Source: Pseudomonas capsici (lineage in GTDB: Bacteria > Pseudomonadota > Gammaproteobacteria > Pseudomonadales > Pseudomonadaceae). From it: 64,000 nt of DNA. Below the pieces are notes generated by a model that saw nothing but the letters and a program-made list of their open reading frames with translations, made no database searches and had not been told where the DNA came from. Positions 43,855 to 54,435 of this stretch are shown in pieces (positions within the stretch are counted from its first letter, which is position 1; each line of letters begins with the position of its first letter). The stretch is from positions 62,001 through 126,000 of the forward strand of contig NZ_JAFGZD010000002.1 of NCBI RefSeq assembly GCF_017165765.1. The letters are read 5' to 3'. A program made the position numbers and the translations under genes.

Positions 43855-45411
43855 ATGAGCCAGTTCGATCTCAAGCGCCGTCGGGTGATTCAGGCTGTCG
43901 GAGCCGGTTTTCTGTTGCCGGGTCTGGCACCGGCAGTCATTGCCTCGGTGCAGGATCGCCCGAAGATGACCGAGGGTGTGCAGTCCGGGGATCTGCTGGG
44001 TGATCGGGCGATGGTCTGGAGCCGCAGCGACCGCCCTTCGCGCATGGTGGTCGAATGGGACACCCGCAGCATGTTCCCCAATCCGCGCCGGCTGGTGTCG
44101 GCGCTGGCCGATCAGCAGACGGATTTCACCGCCCGGGTCGAGCTGAGCGGTCTGCCTGTGGACCAGGCGATTTTCTACCGTGTGCATTTCGAGGATGCCC
44201 AGTCGGGTGTTGCCAGCGAGCCCTGGTTCGGTCATCTGCGCAGCATGCCGCAACAGCGTCGCGACATCCGTTTTGTGTGGAGTGGCGACACCGTCGGCCA
44301 AGGCTTTGGCATCAACCCGGACATTGGCGGCATGCGTATCTACGAAGCCATGCGCCTGCGCCTGCCTGACTTCTTTATCCACAGCGGCGATACCATTTAC
44401 GCCGATGGTCCGATCCCGGCGCAGATCACCACCGAAGGCGGGCGTATCTGGCGCAACATCATCAGCGAAGCGAAAAGCAAGGTTGCCGAGACGCTGGACG
44501 AATACCGTGGCAACTACCGCTACAACCTGATGGACGAGAATCTGCGCCGCTTCAACGCCGAGGTGCCGCAGATCTGGCAATGGGACGATCACGAGGTCAC
44601 CAACAACTGGTCGCCCAGCAAACAGCTGGATGATCGTTACAAGGTCAAGGACATCCAGTTGCTGTCGGCTCGCGGGCGGCAGGCCTTTCTGGAATACGCG
44701 CCCATGCGTTTGCAGCAGGCCGATAACGGCGGGCGCATCTACCGCAAGATCCCTTATGGCCCGATGCTCGATGTGTTCGTGCTGGACATGCGCAGCTATC
44801 GCGATGGCAATGACGCCAACCTGGCCGACAAGCCGGGGCCGACCACGGCCTTTCTGGGCCGTGAGCAACTGGACTGGCTCAAACGCGAGCTCAAGGCTTC
44901 GAATGCGCAGTGGAAAGTCATCGCAGCCGACATGCCCATTGGTCTTGGTGTCCCGGACGGCGAAGTCAGCCCCGGTGTGGGGCGCTGGGAAGCCATCGCC
45001 AACGGTAACGATGGCCCGGTCCTGGGGCGCGAACTGGAAGTGGCCGAGCTGCTGGCGTTCATGCGGGCACAACAGATCCGCGATTGCGTATGGCTGACTG
45101 CCGATGTGCATTATTGCGCTGCCCATCACTATCAACCGGAGCTTGCAGTGTTCCAGGATTTCGACCCGTTCTGGGAGTTTGTGGCCGGGCCGCTCAATGC
45201 AGGAAGCTTCGGCCCCAACCCGCTGGACAAGACCTTCGGCCCGGAACTGGTCTTCCAGAAAGCCCCGCCGGCCCAGAACACCTCACCTTTTGCGGGCTTC
45301 CAGTTCTTCGGGGAAGTGAACATCGATGGACAGACCGCAGAAATGACCGTAACCCTGCGGGATCTGGATGGTGTGTCAGTGTTTGAGCGCAAGTTGCAGC
45401 CTGCGGTTTAG
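43855..45411 (+). CDS. phoD: Alkaline phosphatase D (PhoD family)
   Basis: A 518-residue PhoD-type phosphatase or phosphodiesterase, exported folded by the Tat system: the start MSQFDLKRRRVIQAVGAGF has the twin Arg before a hydrophobic stretch ending near PAVIA. The mature part begins with a beta-rich PhoD N-terminal domain (GVQSGDLLGDRAMVWSRSDR). The metallophosphatase core follows, with FVWSGDTVGQGFG, IHSGDTIYADG, IWQWDDHEVTNNW, and the late VWLTADVHYCAAHHY, which supply Ca/Fe ligands. Possible role: phosphate release from phosphodiesters. It does not appear to be cotranscribed with fruA. Confidence 0.93.
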   Translation: MSQFDLKRRRVIQAVGAGFLLPGLAPAVIASVQDRPKMTEGVQSGDLLGDRAMVWSRSDRPSRMVVEWDTRSMFPNPRRLVSALADQQTDFTARVELSGLPVDQAIFYRVHFEDAQSGVASEPWFGHLRSMPQQRRDIRFVWSGDTVGQGFGINPDIGGMRIYEAMRLRLPDFFIHSGDTIYADGPIPAQITTEGGRIWRNIISEAKSKVAETLDEYRGNYRYNLMDENLRRFNAEVPQIWQWDDHEVTNNWSPSKQLDDRYKVKDIQLLSARGRQAFLEYAPMRLQQADNGGRIYRKIPYGPMLDVFVLDMRSYRDGNDANLADKPGPTTAFLGREQLDWLKRELKASNAQWKVIAADMPIGLGVPDGEVSPGVGRWEAIANGNDGPVLGRELEVAELLAFMRAQQIRDCVWLTADVHYCAAHHYQPELAVFQDFDPFWEFVAGPLNAGSFGPNPLDKTFGPELVFQKAPPAQNTSPFAGFQFFGEVNIDGQTAEMTVTLRDLDGVSVFERKLQPAV

Positions 45412-45433
45412 TTTTTCGTGTCATGTGCATTTT

Positions 45434-45522
45434 GTGGGAAGGGCCTTGGCCGCGACTTCAATTGATGGCCCTGAAAATGTGTTGCCGTCATGAAAGTCGT
45501 CGCGGCCAAGGCCCCTTCCCAC
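45434..45522. repeat. REPIN-like inverted repeat pair, copy 2
   Basis: Arms at 45434-45456 and 45499-45522 are inverted copies of the same core as copy 1 at 28562-28650. Total length is again 89 bases, the middle shares CTGAAAATGT and TTGCC, and in both copies the left arm is one base shorter than the right. It fills most of the gap between phoD and the AEC gene. Confidence 0.88.
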
Positions 45523-45620
45523 AATGTGCCTGGAAAACCAGGAACTGAAATTCCCTGCAACACCTTCACTCCCTGCTGGCTTATGATGACGGGACCTAAT
45601 GACGGGATCAGGTCTGCGGC

Positions 45621-46562
45621 ATGCTGGCTATTTTTCTTGAAACCCTGAACATTACCGCGCCTGTATTTGCCATGCTGTTTCTGGGCGTGCTCCTCAAGCG
45701 CATCCATGCGATCAATGATGGCTTCATCGTCGTGGCGTCGGGGCTGGTGTTCAACGTCACCATGCCGGCGCTGTTGTTTCTGGGGATCATTCACGCCAAC
45801 CTGAACGAAGCGCTGCAGCCCGGACTGCTGATTTTTTTCAGCGTTGCGACCGTGTTGAGTTTCGCGGCCACCTGGGGCTGGGCGATCTGGCGTTGCCCCA
45901 GGGAGGATCGGGGCGTATATGTCCAGGGGGCGTTTCGCGGCAACAATGGTGTGGTGGGCCTGGCTTTGGCCGCCAGCATGTATGGGGCATACGGTATTTC
46001 GCTGGGAGCGATTCTCGCTGCTCTGGTGATTGTGTTTTACAACGCGCTTTCGACCATTGTGCTGGCGGTCTACAGCCCGGTGATCAAGTCCGATCCGTGG
46101 AGCATCTTCAAGAGTGTGCTGGCCAATCCGCTGATCATCAGTGTCATCGGCGCTTCACCTTTCGCCTATTTCGGTATCGGCCTGCCCAAATGGCTGGAGA
46201 CGTCCGGTAGTTACCTGGCGCAGATGACCTTGCCGCTGGCGCTGATCTGTATCGGCGGTACGCTGTCGCTGGCGTCCTTGCGCAAAAGCGGCGCGCTGGC
46301 GATCAGTGCGAGTATGGTGAAAATGGTCTGGCTGCCACTGATCTGCACTTTTGCAGCATGGCTGGTGGGCTTTCGCGGTGCGGAGCTGGGGATTCTGTTT
46401 CTGTATTTCGGCAGCCCGACGGCAGCAGCCAGTTACATCATGGCCCGTACTGCCAACGGCAATTACGAGCTGGCCGCCGCGATCATCGTTATCACCACGC
46501 TGGCTGCGGCTGTGACGACCAATATCGGGATCTTCCTGTTGCAGTGGGGCGGCTGGATCTGA
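45621..46562 (+). CDS. AEC-family transporter (auxin efflux carrier-like permease)
   Basis: A 313-residue integral membrane protein with about ten helices. The first helix (FAMLFLGVLLKRIHAINDGFI) and FRGNNGVVGLALAASMYG in the middle are typical of the AEC/BART family; the C-terminal half repeats the fold with YFGSPTAAASYIMARTANGN. Members move small carboxylates such as malate or malonate. The substrate here is unknown. It starts about 100 bases after the REPIN and converges on the CaCA antiporter with a 7-base gap. Confidence 0.92.
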   Translation: MLAIFLETLNITAPVFAMLFLGVLLKRIHAINDGFIVVASGLVFNVTMPALLFLGIIHANLNEALQPGLLIFFSVATVLSFAATWGWAIWRCPREDRGVYVQGAFRGNNGVVGLALAASMYGAYGISLGAILAALVIVFYNALSTIVLAVYSPVIKSDPWSIFKSVLANPLIISVIGASPFAYFGIGLPKWLETSGSYLAQMTLPLALICIGGTLSLASLRKSGALAISASMVKMVWLPLICTFAAWLVGFRGAELGILFLYFGSPTAAASYIMARTANGNYELAAAIIVITTLAAAVTTNIGIFLLQWGGWI

Positions 46563-46569
46563 TCGGCTG

Positions 46570-47640
46570 TCAATGCTGACGCCGCCAGGCCTTCACAATG
46601 CCAAAGGCTACCGCGATACCCAGCAGTGGCAGGATGAACTGGATCATCAGGTGCTCAAGCCTTTCGGCCAGCAGCATGCCGGTACTGAACGACACGATAT
46701 GCAGCCCGTAGGTCAGGTACAGCGCCAGCAGCAACAGCCCTTCGAAGCGGGTGATGCGATAACCGGCGTAAAACAGCGGCAGGCAGAGCACGGCGACGCC
46801 GAGCATGATCGGCAGGTCGAACACCAGCGCATTGGGAGATATCGACAACGGCACGGGTGAGATCAGCGCGGTCACGCCCAGAACGCCCAGCAGATTGAAC
46901 AGATTGCTGCCAATCACGTTGCCCACCGCAATATCCCGCTCGCCGCGCAAGGCCGCGATCAGGGACGTCATCAGGGCAGGCAGGGACGTAACGATGGCCA
47001 TCAGTGTCAGGCCGATGATGCGCTCTGAAAGCCCCAGATTGATTGCGATCACCACCGCAGCATCCACCAGCAGATGACCGCCGAACGCCAGCGACAGCAG
47101 GCCGCAGGCCAGCAGGGCAATGCAGGTCAGGGTGCGGGGTTTTTCCTTGCTGTGGGTGTGTCCATGACGTGCGCCTCCAGCCTGGCGCAGCACGATAAAC
47201 AGACAGCCCAGCATCGCGCCCAGCAGCAATCCCCCGTCGAGCTTGCTGAACTCGCCATTCCACGACAGACCGATGACCAGCAGACTGGCTCCGATCATCA
47301 ACGGGATGTCGATGCGCAGCACCTGACGGGCGACCCGCAACGGAATGATCAGGGCACACAGGCCCAGAATCACCAGCACATTGAAGATATTGCTGCCGAT
47401 GACGCTGCCTACGGCAATGTCGGTGCTGTCGGAATACGCGGCTTGCAGGCTGACGGCCATCTGCGGTGCGCTGCTGCCCAGTGCAACCACGGTCAGGCCG
47501 ATGATCAGCGGCCGAATCCTGAGGATCGAGGCCAGGCGCACGGCGGCGCGCACCGATAATTCTGCGCCGATCAGCAGAAGCAGAAGACCGCTCAGCAACT
47601 GGATGAGCGCGGGGGCGGGAAGGGTCGATAGCTGGATAAT
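46570..47640 (-). CDS. CaCA-family sodium/calcium antiporter-like protein
   Basis: A membrane protein of about 356 residues with ten or eleven helices and two inverted alpha repeats. Repeat 1 reads TVVALGSSAPQMAVSLQAA then AVGSVIGSNIFN; repeat 2 reads MAIVTSLPALMTSLIAAL then AVGNVIGSNLFN. The usual GTSLPE Glu is Gln in repeat 1 and Ala in repeat 2. No ATG or GTG fits the N terminus: TTG 47598 lacks a ribosome binding site and cuts into helix 1, while ATT 47640 has GAGGA 8 bases upstream and gives a full first helix, so I chose it tentatively. It lies 11 bases after the rlpA-like stop. Confidence 0.85.
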   Translation of the reverse strand: MIQLSTLPAPALIQLLSGLLLLLIGAELSVRAAVRLASILRIRPLIIGLTVVALGSSAPQMAVSLQAAYSDSTDIAVGSVIGSNIFNVLVILGLCALIIPLRVARQVLRIDIPLMIGASLLVIGLSWNGEFSKLDGGLLLGAMLGCLFIVLRQAGGARHGHTHSKEKPRTLTCIALLACGLLSLAFGGHLLVDAAVVIAINLGLSERIIGLTLMAIVTSLPALMTSLIAALRGERDIAVGNVIGSNLFNLLGVLGVTALISPVPLSISPNALVFDLPIMLGVAVLCLPLFYAGYRITRFEGLLLLALYLTYGLHIVSFSTGMLLAERLEHLMIQFILPLLGIAVAFGIVKAWRRQH

Positions 47641-47651
47641 TCGGGCTGTCC

Positions 47652-48020
47652 TCAGTCGAGGCTCTGGACACGCACCGGCGCGGTTCCGCTGCGCAGCATG
47701 CCCAGTTGTTCGGCGGCTTCGCGGGATACATCGATCAGCCGGCCTCGTACATGAGGGCCGCGATCATTGATGCGCAGCACGACACTCTTGTTGTTGTCGA
47801 GATTGGTAACCTTGACCCGGGTGCCGAAAGGCAGCTCGCGATGAGCGGCGGTCAAGGCATTCTGATTGAAGGGCTCGCCACTGGCGGTACGCTTGCCGTG
47901 ATGTCGGGAACCGTAATACGAAGCACGACCGGTTTCGTCGTAGCCGTGGGGATCTATGTCATGACTGGCGCAACCGGCCAGCAGGGTGAGCAGGGAGCAG
48001 GCAGTGACAAGTCGGCGCAT
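47652..48020 (-). CDS. Small RlpA-like (double-psi beta-barrel) lipoprotein
   Basis: A 122-residue protein with a lipoprotein signal (LLTLLAGC, Cys near residue 17) and an RlpA double-psi beta-barrel: GRASYYGSRHHGKRTASGEPF, LTAAHRELPFGTRVKVTNL and VVLRINDRGPHVRGRLIDVS, which hold the conserved acidic and His residues of RlpA. RlpA proteins are septal lytic transglycosylases that cut peptidoglycan lacking stem peptides. This one has no SPOR domain, so it may not localise to the septum. The next gene downstream begins within its stop region. Confidence 0.93.
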   Translation of the reverse strand: MRRLVTACSLLTLLAGCASHDIDPHGYDETGRASYYGSRHHGKRTASGEPFNQNALTAAHRELPFGTRVKVTNLDNNKSVVLRINDRGPHVRGRLIDVSREAAEQLGMLRSGTAPVRVQSLD

Positions 48021-48089
48021 CGGTCAAATCCTGTGATGCCTGTTTAACGATGTGAGATCGGGTTGATCCGCGAAAAGCCCCGAATGGCT

Positions 48090-48109
48090 TTCGCGGATAA
48101 ATCCGTTCC
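48090..48109. repeat. Short REP-like palindrome
   Basis: TTCGCGGATAAATCCGTTCC lies between rlpA-like and gatB ends. It matches the short palindrome at 34589 in layout, and a partial inverted copy (ATCCGCGAAAAG) lies at about 48065-48076. Confidence 0.5.
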
Positions 48110-48120
48110 AATGGCTTGGA

Positions 48121-49566
48121 TCAGCCTTCGAGCTTGGCCTTCAGCAGTTCGTTCACTTGCTGCGGGTTGGCCTTGCCTTTGGAGGCTTTCATTGCCTGAC
48201 CGACGAAGAAGCCGAACATCTTGCCGCGTTTGGCTTCGTCTGCGGCGCGGTACTGTTCGACCTGTTCGGCATTGGCAGCGAGCATCTCGTCGAGCATCGA
48301 TTCGATGGCACCGCTGTCGGTAACCTGCTTCAGGCCACGTTTCTCGATGACTTCGTCGGCACTGCCTTCACCATTTGCCATGGCTTCGAACACCATCTTG
48401 GCGATCTTGCCGGAAATGGTGTTGTCCAGGATGCGCTTGAGCATGCCGCCCAGTTGTTCGGCGCTGACCGGCGACTCTTCGATCTCCAGGCCTTGCTTGT
48501 TCAACAGGCTGCCCAGCTCGACCATGACCCAGTTGGCCGCCAGCTTGGCGTCGCCGCCGATGCTCACGACCTTCTCGAAGTAGTCGGCCTGCTCGCGGCT
48601 GGAAGCCAGCACGCTGGCATCGTAGGCCGACAGACCGAACTGGCTCTGGAAGCGCTCGCGTTTCTGGGGCGGCAATTCCGGCAGGGTGGCGCGGGTTTCG
48701 TCGAGGAACGAGTCTTCGATGATGACCGGCAACAGGTCCGGATCGGGGAAGTAACGGTAGTCGTTGGCTTCCTCCTTGCTGCGCATGGCGCGGGTTTCGT
48801 TGGTGTTCGGGTCGTACAGGCGCGTCTGCTGGATGACCTTGCCACCGTCTTCGATCAGGTCGATCTGGCGCTGGATCTCGCTGTTGATCGCTTTCTCGAT
48901 GAAGCGGAACGAGTTGACGTTCTTGATCTCGCAGCGAGTACCGAATTCGGCCTGGCCCTTGGGGCGAACCGACACGTTGCAGTCGCAACGCAGCGAGCCT
49001 TCGGCCATGTTGCCGTCGCAGATGCCCAGGTAACGAACCAGCGCGTGGATGGCCTTGACGTAAGCCACGGCTTCCTTGGCGCTACGCATGTCCGGTTCCG
49101 AAACGATTTCCAGCAGCGGCGTACCGGCGCGGTTCAGGTCGATGCCGGTCATGCCGCTGTAGTCTTCGTGCAGGCTCTTGCCCGCATCTTCTTCCAGGTG
49201 GGCGCGGGTGATGCCGATGCGCTTGACCGTGCCGTCCTCGAGGGTGATGTCCATATGGCCCTTGCCGACGATTGGCAATTCCATCTGGCTGATCTGGTAA
49301 CCCTTGGGCAGGTCCGGGTAGAAGTAGTTCTTGCGGGCGAACACGTTGTGCTGACCGATTTCGGCATTGACCGCCAGGCCGAACTTGACGGCCATGCGTA
49401 CCGCTTCCTTGTTGAGCACCGGCAATACGCCCGGCATGCCCAGATCCACAAGGCTGGCCTGGGTGTTGGGTTCGGAGCCGAACGTGGTGGCGCTACCGGA
49501 GAAAATCTTCGATTGGGTCGAAAGCTGGGTGTGAATCTCCAGCCCGATGACGACTTCCCATTGCAT
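48121..49566 (-). CDS. gatB: Asp/Glu-tRNA amidotransferase subunit B
   Basis: A 481-residue subunit that binds the misacylated tRNA and phosphorylates the Glu or Asp for transamidation. The N-terminal catalytic part starts [20 protein letters not shown], followed by [18 protein letters not shown] and [14 protein letters not shown]; the C-terminal YqeY-like tRNA-binding domain ends with [17 protein letters not shown]. The start at 49566 has GAGGAG about 9 bases upstream; the frame extends upstream without similarity. Last gene of gatCAB, 13 bases after gatA. Confidence 0.98.
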   Translation of the reverse strand: MQWEVVIGLEIHTQLSTQSKIFSGSATTFGSEPNTQASLVDLGMPGVLPVLNKEAVRMAVKFGLAVNAEIGQHNVFARKNYFYPDLPKGYQISQMELPIVGKGHMDITLEDGTVKRIGITRAHLEEDAGKSLHEDYSGMTGIDLNRAGTPLLEIVSEPDMRSAKEAVAYVKAIHALVRYLGICDGNMAEGSLRCDCNVSVRPKGQAEFGTRCEIKNVNSFRFIEKAINSEIQRQIDLIEDGGKVIQQTRLYDPNTNETRAMRSKEEANDYRYFPDPDLLPVIIEDSFLDETRATLPELPPQKRERFQSQFGLSAYDASVLASSREQADYFEKVVSIGGDAKLAANWVMVELGSLLNKQGLEIEESPVSAEQLGGMLKRILDNTISGKIAKMVFEAMANGEGSADEVIEKRGLKQVTDSGAIESMLDEMLAANAEQVEQYRAADEAKRGKMFGFFVGQAMKASKGKANPQQVNELLKAKLEG

Positions 49567-49579
49567 ATTAAGTTGCTCC

Positions 49580-51031
49580 TCAGAAGCCTTCAGGTGTGCG
49601 TGTGTGCCAGTCAGTGACTTGCTGATACTGATGGGCCACATTCAACAGACGGCCTTCCTGGAAATACGGCGCAAGCAATTGCACACCCACCGGCAGGCCG
49701 TCGACGAAGCCGGCAGGCATGGACAGGCCCGGCAGACCCGCGAGGTTGGCGGTGATGGTGTAGAAGTCTTCCAGATAGGCAGACACCGGATCGTTGTTCT
49801 TGGCGCCGATTTTCCAGGCCGGGTTGGGCGTGGTCGGGCCGAGAATCACGTCGACTTCGGCGAAGGCATTCATGAAATCATTCTTGATCAGGCGACGAAT
49901 CTTCTGCGCTTGCAGGTAGTAGGCGTCGTAGTAACCAGCCGACAGCGCGTAGGCACCGACCATGATGCGGCGCTGTACTTCAGGGCCGAAGCCTTCGGCG
50001 CGGGAGCGCTTGTACAGGTCGGTCAGGTCTTTTGGCTCTTCGCAGCGATAACCGAAGCGCACGCCGTCGAAGCGCGACAGGTTCGAGGAAGCCTCTGCCG
50101 GAGCGATGACGTAATACGCAGGAATCGCGTGCTGGTTGTTCGGCAGGCTGATTTCCTTGACGATCGCGCCGAGCTTTTCCAGCTCCTTGACGCTTTCGTG
50201 TACCAGTTGCGCAATGCGCGGGTCCAGACCTGCGCTGAAGTATTCCTTCGGCAGACCGATGCGCAGGCCCTTGAGCGAGGTATTGAGGCTGGCGGAGTAA
50301 TCCGGCACCGGCTCATCGATGCTGGTGGAGTCCTGTGGATCGAAGCCGGCCATGCCTTGCAGCAGCAGGGCGCAGTCTTCGGCGGTGCGGGCCATGGGGC
50401 CTGCCTGATCGAGGCTGGATGCGTAGGCGATCATGCCCCAGCGGGAAACGCGCCCGTAGGTCGGTTTCAGCCCGGTCAGGTTGGTCAGTGCAGCCGGTTG
50501 GCGAATCGAGCCACCGGTGTCGGTGCCGGTGGCCGCAGGCAGCAGACGTGCCGCAACCGCAGCAGCCGAACCGCCGGACGAACCGCCGGGAACGTGCTCC
50601 AGAGCCCAGGGGTTTTTCACCGCGCCGTAGTAGCTGGATTCGTTGGCCGAGCCCATGGCGAACTCGTCCATGTTGGTCTTGCCGAGAGTCACGGTGCCCG
50701 CGGCTGCCAGCCTGGCAACCACGGTGGCGTCGTAGGGCGCCTTGAAGTTGTCGAGCATGCGCGAGGCGCAACTGGTACGGATGCCCTGGGTGCAGAACAG
50801 GTCCTTGTGTGCCAGGGGCGCGCCCAGCAGGGCGCCGTTCTCACCGGCAGCGCGACGTGCGTCTGCGGCCTGCGCCTGGGTGATCGCCAGGTCTTCGGTG
50901 AGGGTGATGAAGCTGTTGAGCTGAGGGTCGAGCTGCGCAATGCGCGCCAGCAGGACACGGGTCAGTTCTTCGGAAGAAAACTTTTTATCGGCGAGTCCGC
51001 GGGCGATCTCGGCCAGAGTCATTTGATGCAT
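49580..51031 (-). CDS. gatA: Asp/Glu-tRNA amidotransferase subunit A
   Basis: A 483-residue amidase-signature protein that releases ammonia from glutamine for GatB. The Ser-cisSer-Lys triad lies in [15 protein letters not shown] (Lys), then in [15 protein letters not shown] and [15 protein letters not shown] (the Ser residues). Full family length. It is 14 bases downstream of gatC and 13 upstream of gatB. Pseudomonads need this complex because they lack AsnRS or GlnRS activity for part of their tRNA charging, or use it alongside (family knowledge). Confidence 0.98.
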   Translation of the reverse strand: MHQMTLAEIARGLADKKFSSEELTRVLLARIAQLDPQLNSFITLTEDLAITQAQAADARRAAGENGALLGAPLAHKDLFCTQGIRTSCASRMLDNFKAPYDATVVARLAAAGTVTLGKTNMDEFAMGSANESSYYGAVKNPWALEHVPGGSSGGSAAAVAARLLPAATGTDTGGSIRQPAALTNLTGLKPTYGRVSRWGMIAYASSLDQAGPMARTAEDCALLLQGMAGFDPQDSTSIDEPVPDYSASLNTSLKGLRIGLPKEYFSAGLDPRIAQLVHESVKELEKLGAIVKEISLPNNQHAIPAYYVIAPAEASSNLSRFDGVRFGYRCEEPKDLTDLYKRSRAEGFGPEVQRRIMVGAYALSAGYYDAYYLQAQKIRRLIKNDFMNAFAEVDVILGPTTPNPAWKIGAKNNDPVSAYLEDFYTITANLAGLPGLSMPAGFVDGLPVGVQLLAPYFQEGRLLNVAHQYQQVTDWHTRTPEGF

Positions 51032-51045
51032 GCAGGCTCTTTCCC

Positions 51046-51333
51046 TTACTCGATGACTTTCGGAACCAGATAAAGCCCGTCCTGGACCGCTGGTGCGATG
51101 ACTTGGTAAGTGTCGCGACGATTGTGTTCTGTAACGGCGTCTTCGCGCAGGCGCTGGGAAGCTTCCAGCGGGTGAGCCAGAGGTTCGATGCCTGTGGTAT
51201 CGACCGCCTGCATCTGATCGACCAGCCCGAGAATGCTGTTAAGTGCTTCGGTGGTACGCGGGATATCGGCGTCATCCAGGCCCACTCGGGCCAGATGGGC
51301 GATCTTTTCCACGTCGGAGCGTTCAAGCGCCAT
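51046..51333 (-). CDS. gatC: Asp/Glu-tRNA amidotransferase subunit C
   Basis: A 95-residue GatC that wraps around GatA and stabilises the complex. [19 protein letters not shown] at the start and [19 protein letters not shown] near the end are typical. The start at 51333 gives the normal length; the extra upstream residues in frame do not fit the family. First gene of gatCAB, divergent from mreB. Confidence 0.97.
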   Translation of the reverse strand: MALERSDVEKIAHLARVGLDDADIPRTTEALNSILGLVDQMQAVDTTGIEPLAHPLEASQRLREDAVTEHNRRDTYQVIAPAVQDGLYLVPKVIE

Positions 51334-51466
51334 GGGGTATCTCCAGTGGAATGCCGGTGAATCGGTCTGCCGGCAAATTGCGGAACACCACCGCATTTAT
51401 GCGGTCTTAAAGCCGCTAACGTCGCGGGGTGTGTTCAGAAAACCGCCAATTTAACATATTGGCTCC

Positions 51467-52578
<1,112 letters not shown>

Positions 52579-52608
52579 TTCGCCGGGGCGCTGTTCATAG
52601 GGTCTTTT

Positions 52609-52640
52609 GTATGCAGGTAGCGCTTGTGCTACCTGTATGC
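52609..52640 (+). other. Stable hairpin between mreB and mreC
   Basis: Bases 52609-52621 pair with 52628-52640 to make a 13-bp stem with two G-U pairs and a 6-base loop. No T tract follows. It may act as a partial terminator or RNA-processing point that lowers mreCD relative to mreB. Confidence 0.5.
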
Positions 52641-52760
52641 GTTAGGCTGACGCCGAAACAAGGTGCCTATTTCTTTCATCTGTCCAGGCCGGTTCATACC
52701 GCATGAATAACAGCCAATTGAAGCTTGATCCTTTGATCGCATGCCCGGGAGGAGCGGCCT

Positions 52761-53888
52761 ATTAAACCGCTTTTCGCAAAAGGCCCGTCGCTGGGCGTAC
52801 GTCTTCTGGTATTGGTCGTGCTGTCGGTCGCGTTGATGGTGGTGGACGCACGTTTCACTATCCTCAAGCCCGTACGCAGCCAGATGTCGCTGGTATTGAT
52901 GCAGGCCTACTGGATTGTCGATCTGCCACAGCGCATGTTTCAGGGCGTTGCCAGCCAGTTCGGCAGTCGTACCGAGCTGATCGCCGAAAATGAAAAACTC
53001 AAGACCGAAACCCTGCTCCTGCAAGGTCGCCTGCAAAAACTGGCGGCGCTGACCGAGCAGAACGTTCGTCTGCGCGAGTTGCTCAACTCTTCGGCGCTGG
53101 TCAACGAGAAGGTTGAGGTCGCCGAGCTGATCGGCATGGACCCGAACCCTTTCACTCACCGCATCATCATCAACAAGGGCGAGCGCGATGGCGTGGTCCT
53201 TGGGCAGCCGGTGCTCGATGCCCGTGGCCTGATGGGGCAGGTGGTCGAGCTGATGCCCTATACCTCCCGTGTCCTGTTGCTGACCGACACCACCCATAGC
53301 ATTCCCGTACAGGTCAACCGCAACGGTCTGCGCGCCATTGCCAGTGGCACCGGCAACCCGGAGCGCCTGGAGTTGCGGCATGTGGCGGATACCGCAGACA
53401 TCAAGGAAGGCGACCTGCTGGTCAGTTCCGGCCTGGGTCAGCGTTTCCCGGCGGGCTATCCGGTGGCGACGGTCAAGGAAGTCATTCATGACTCCGGCCA
53501 ACCGTTTGCCATTGTGCGCGCCGTTCCCACTGCTGCCTTGAACCGCAGCCGCTATCTGTTGCTGGTGTTCTCCGATGGGCGCTCGCCGGAAGAGCGCGCT
53601 GCCGATGCGGCGCAGGCTCAGGAATCTCTCGACAAGGGCCTTGAGCCGACCGTAGCGCCAACGCTCCCACCGCTGTCACCGGCTTTCCCGATGGTGCCGG
53701 TGCCAACGATGCCATCATTCCCGACCGGCACCACCCACGCCAGACCGGCTACCCACGGCACTTCGGCCCCGGCTGCAACTCCGGCTCCGGCCACCCAGCA
53801 GGCGCCTGCACGGCCTGCTGCAAGGCCAGCCATGTCACAGCCCCCGGCGTCTCCACCTTCCAACTCTCGGGAGCGAATCGATGGTTAG
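52761..53888 (+). CDS. mreC: Rod-shape protein MreC, probable ATT start
   Basis: A 375-residue inner-membrane protein that links MreB to the wall-synthesis machinery. It starts IKPLFAKGPSLGVRLLVLVV, so a short cytoplasmic tail and one helix, then a coiled coil (about 65-105), the paired beta-barrel domain (about 110-260) and a Pro-rich tail of about 90 residues. No ATG, GTG or TTG fits: ATT 52761 has GGAGGAG 6 bases upstream, while TTG 52812 has none and would delete the tail and part of the helix. The stop overlaps mreD by 8 bases. Confidence 0.93.
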   Translation: MKPLFAKGPSLGVRLLVLVVLSVALMVVDARFTILKPVRSQMSLVLMQAYWIVDLPQRMFQGVASQFGSRTELIAENEKLKTETLLLQGRLQKLAALTEQNVRLRELLNSSALVNEKVEVAELIGMDPNPFTHRIIINKGERDGVVLGQPVLDARGLMGQVVELMPYTSRVLLLTDTTHSIPVQVNRNGLRAIASGTGNPERLELRHVADTADIKEGDLLVSSGLGQRFPAGYPVATVKEVIHDSGQPFAIVRAVPTAALNRSRYLLLVFSDGRSPEERAADAAQAQESLDKGLEPTVAPTLPPLSPAFPMVPVPTMPSFPTGTTHARPATHGTSAPAATPAPATQQAPARPAARPAMSQPPASPPSNSRERIDG

Positions 53889-54372
53889 TCATGTCTCCGG
53901 GCGCAATGGCTGGGTTGTCTGGCTTACCTTCGTCATCGGCCTGCTGTTGAGCATTTCGCCACTGCCGCAGTTCATGGAAATCTTTCGTCCGCTGTGGCTG
54001 GCGCTGCTTCTGAGTTTCTGGGTTCTGGCCCTGCCGCATAAAGTCGGCATGACCACCGCCTGGCTGCTGGGCCTGATGGAAGATGTGCTATATGGCAACT
54101 ATCTGGGGCAGAACGCACTGACCCTGACGCTGATCGTTTTTCTGGTCATGTCCTTGCAGCAGCGTCTGCGCATGTTCCCCATGTGGCAGCAATGTCTGGT
54201 GCTGCTGGTGGTCTTTGGTCTGGCGCAGCTCGTGCAGCTGTGGATCAGCGCCTTGAACGGCAATCGACAGCCAACGCTGGCGCTTGTGCTGCCCGCGCTG
54301 GTCAGCGCCCTGTTGTGGCCATGGGTGAGTTATGGTCTGCGTGGGTTGAGCAAGCGTTTGAAAATCAACTAA
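53881..54372 (+). CDS. mreD: Rod-shape protein MreD
   Basis: A 163-residue integral membrane protein with about five helices, the partner of MreC in the elongasome. The segment WLLGLMEDVLYGNYLGQNALTL is typical of the family. The start overlaps the mreC end by 8 bases, so translation is coupled. 63 bases then lead to maf. Confidence 0.96.
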   Translation: MVSHVSGRNGWVVWLTFVIGLLLSISPLPQFMEIFRPLWLALLLSFWVLALPHKVGMTTAWLLGLMEDVLYGNYLGQNALTLTLIVFLVMSLQQRLRMFPMWQQCLVLLVVFGLAQLVQLWISALNGNRQPTLALVLPALVSALLWPWVSYGLRGLSKRLKIN

Positions 54373-54435
54373 GCGCAGCGTGAGCGCAGGACTGCGTCGT
54401 GCTGCGCTTATCGTCACAGACACGGAGATGTCCTT

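Noticed and set aside
48157..49617. 486-codon plus-strand frame, and a similar one at 49547-51073
   Set aside because: Mirror frames of gatB and gatA caused by high GC at third positions.
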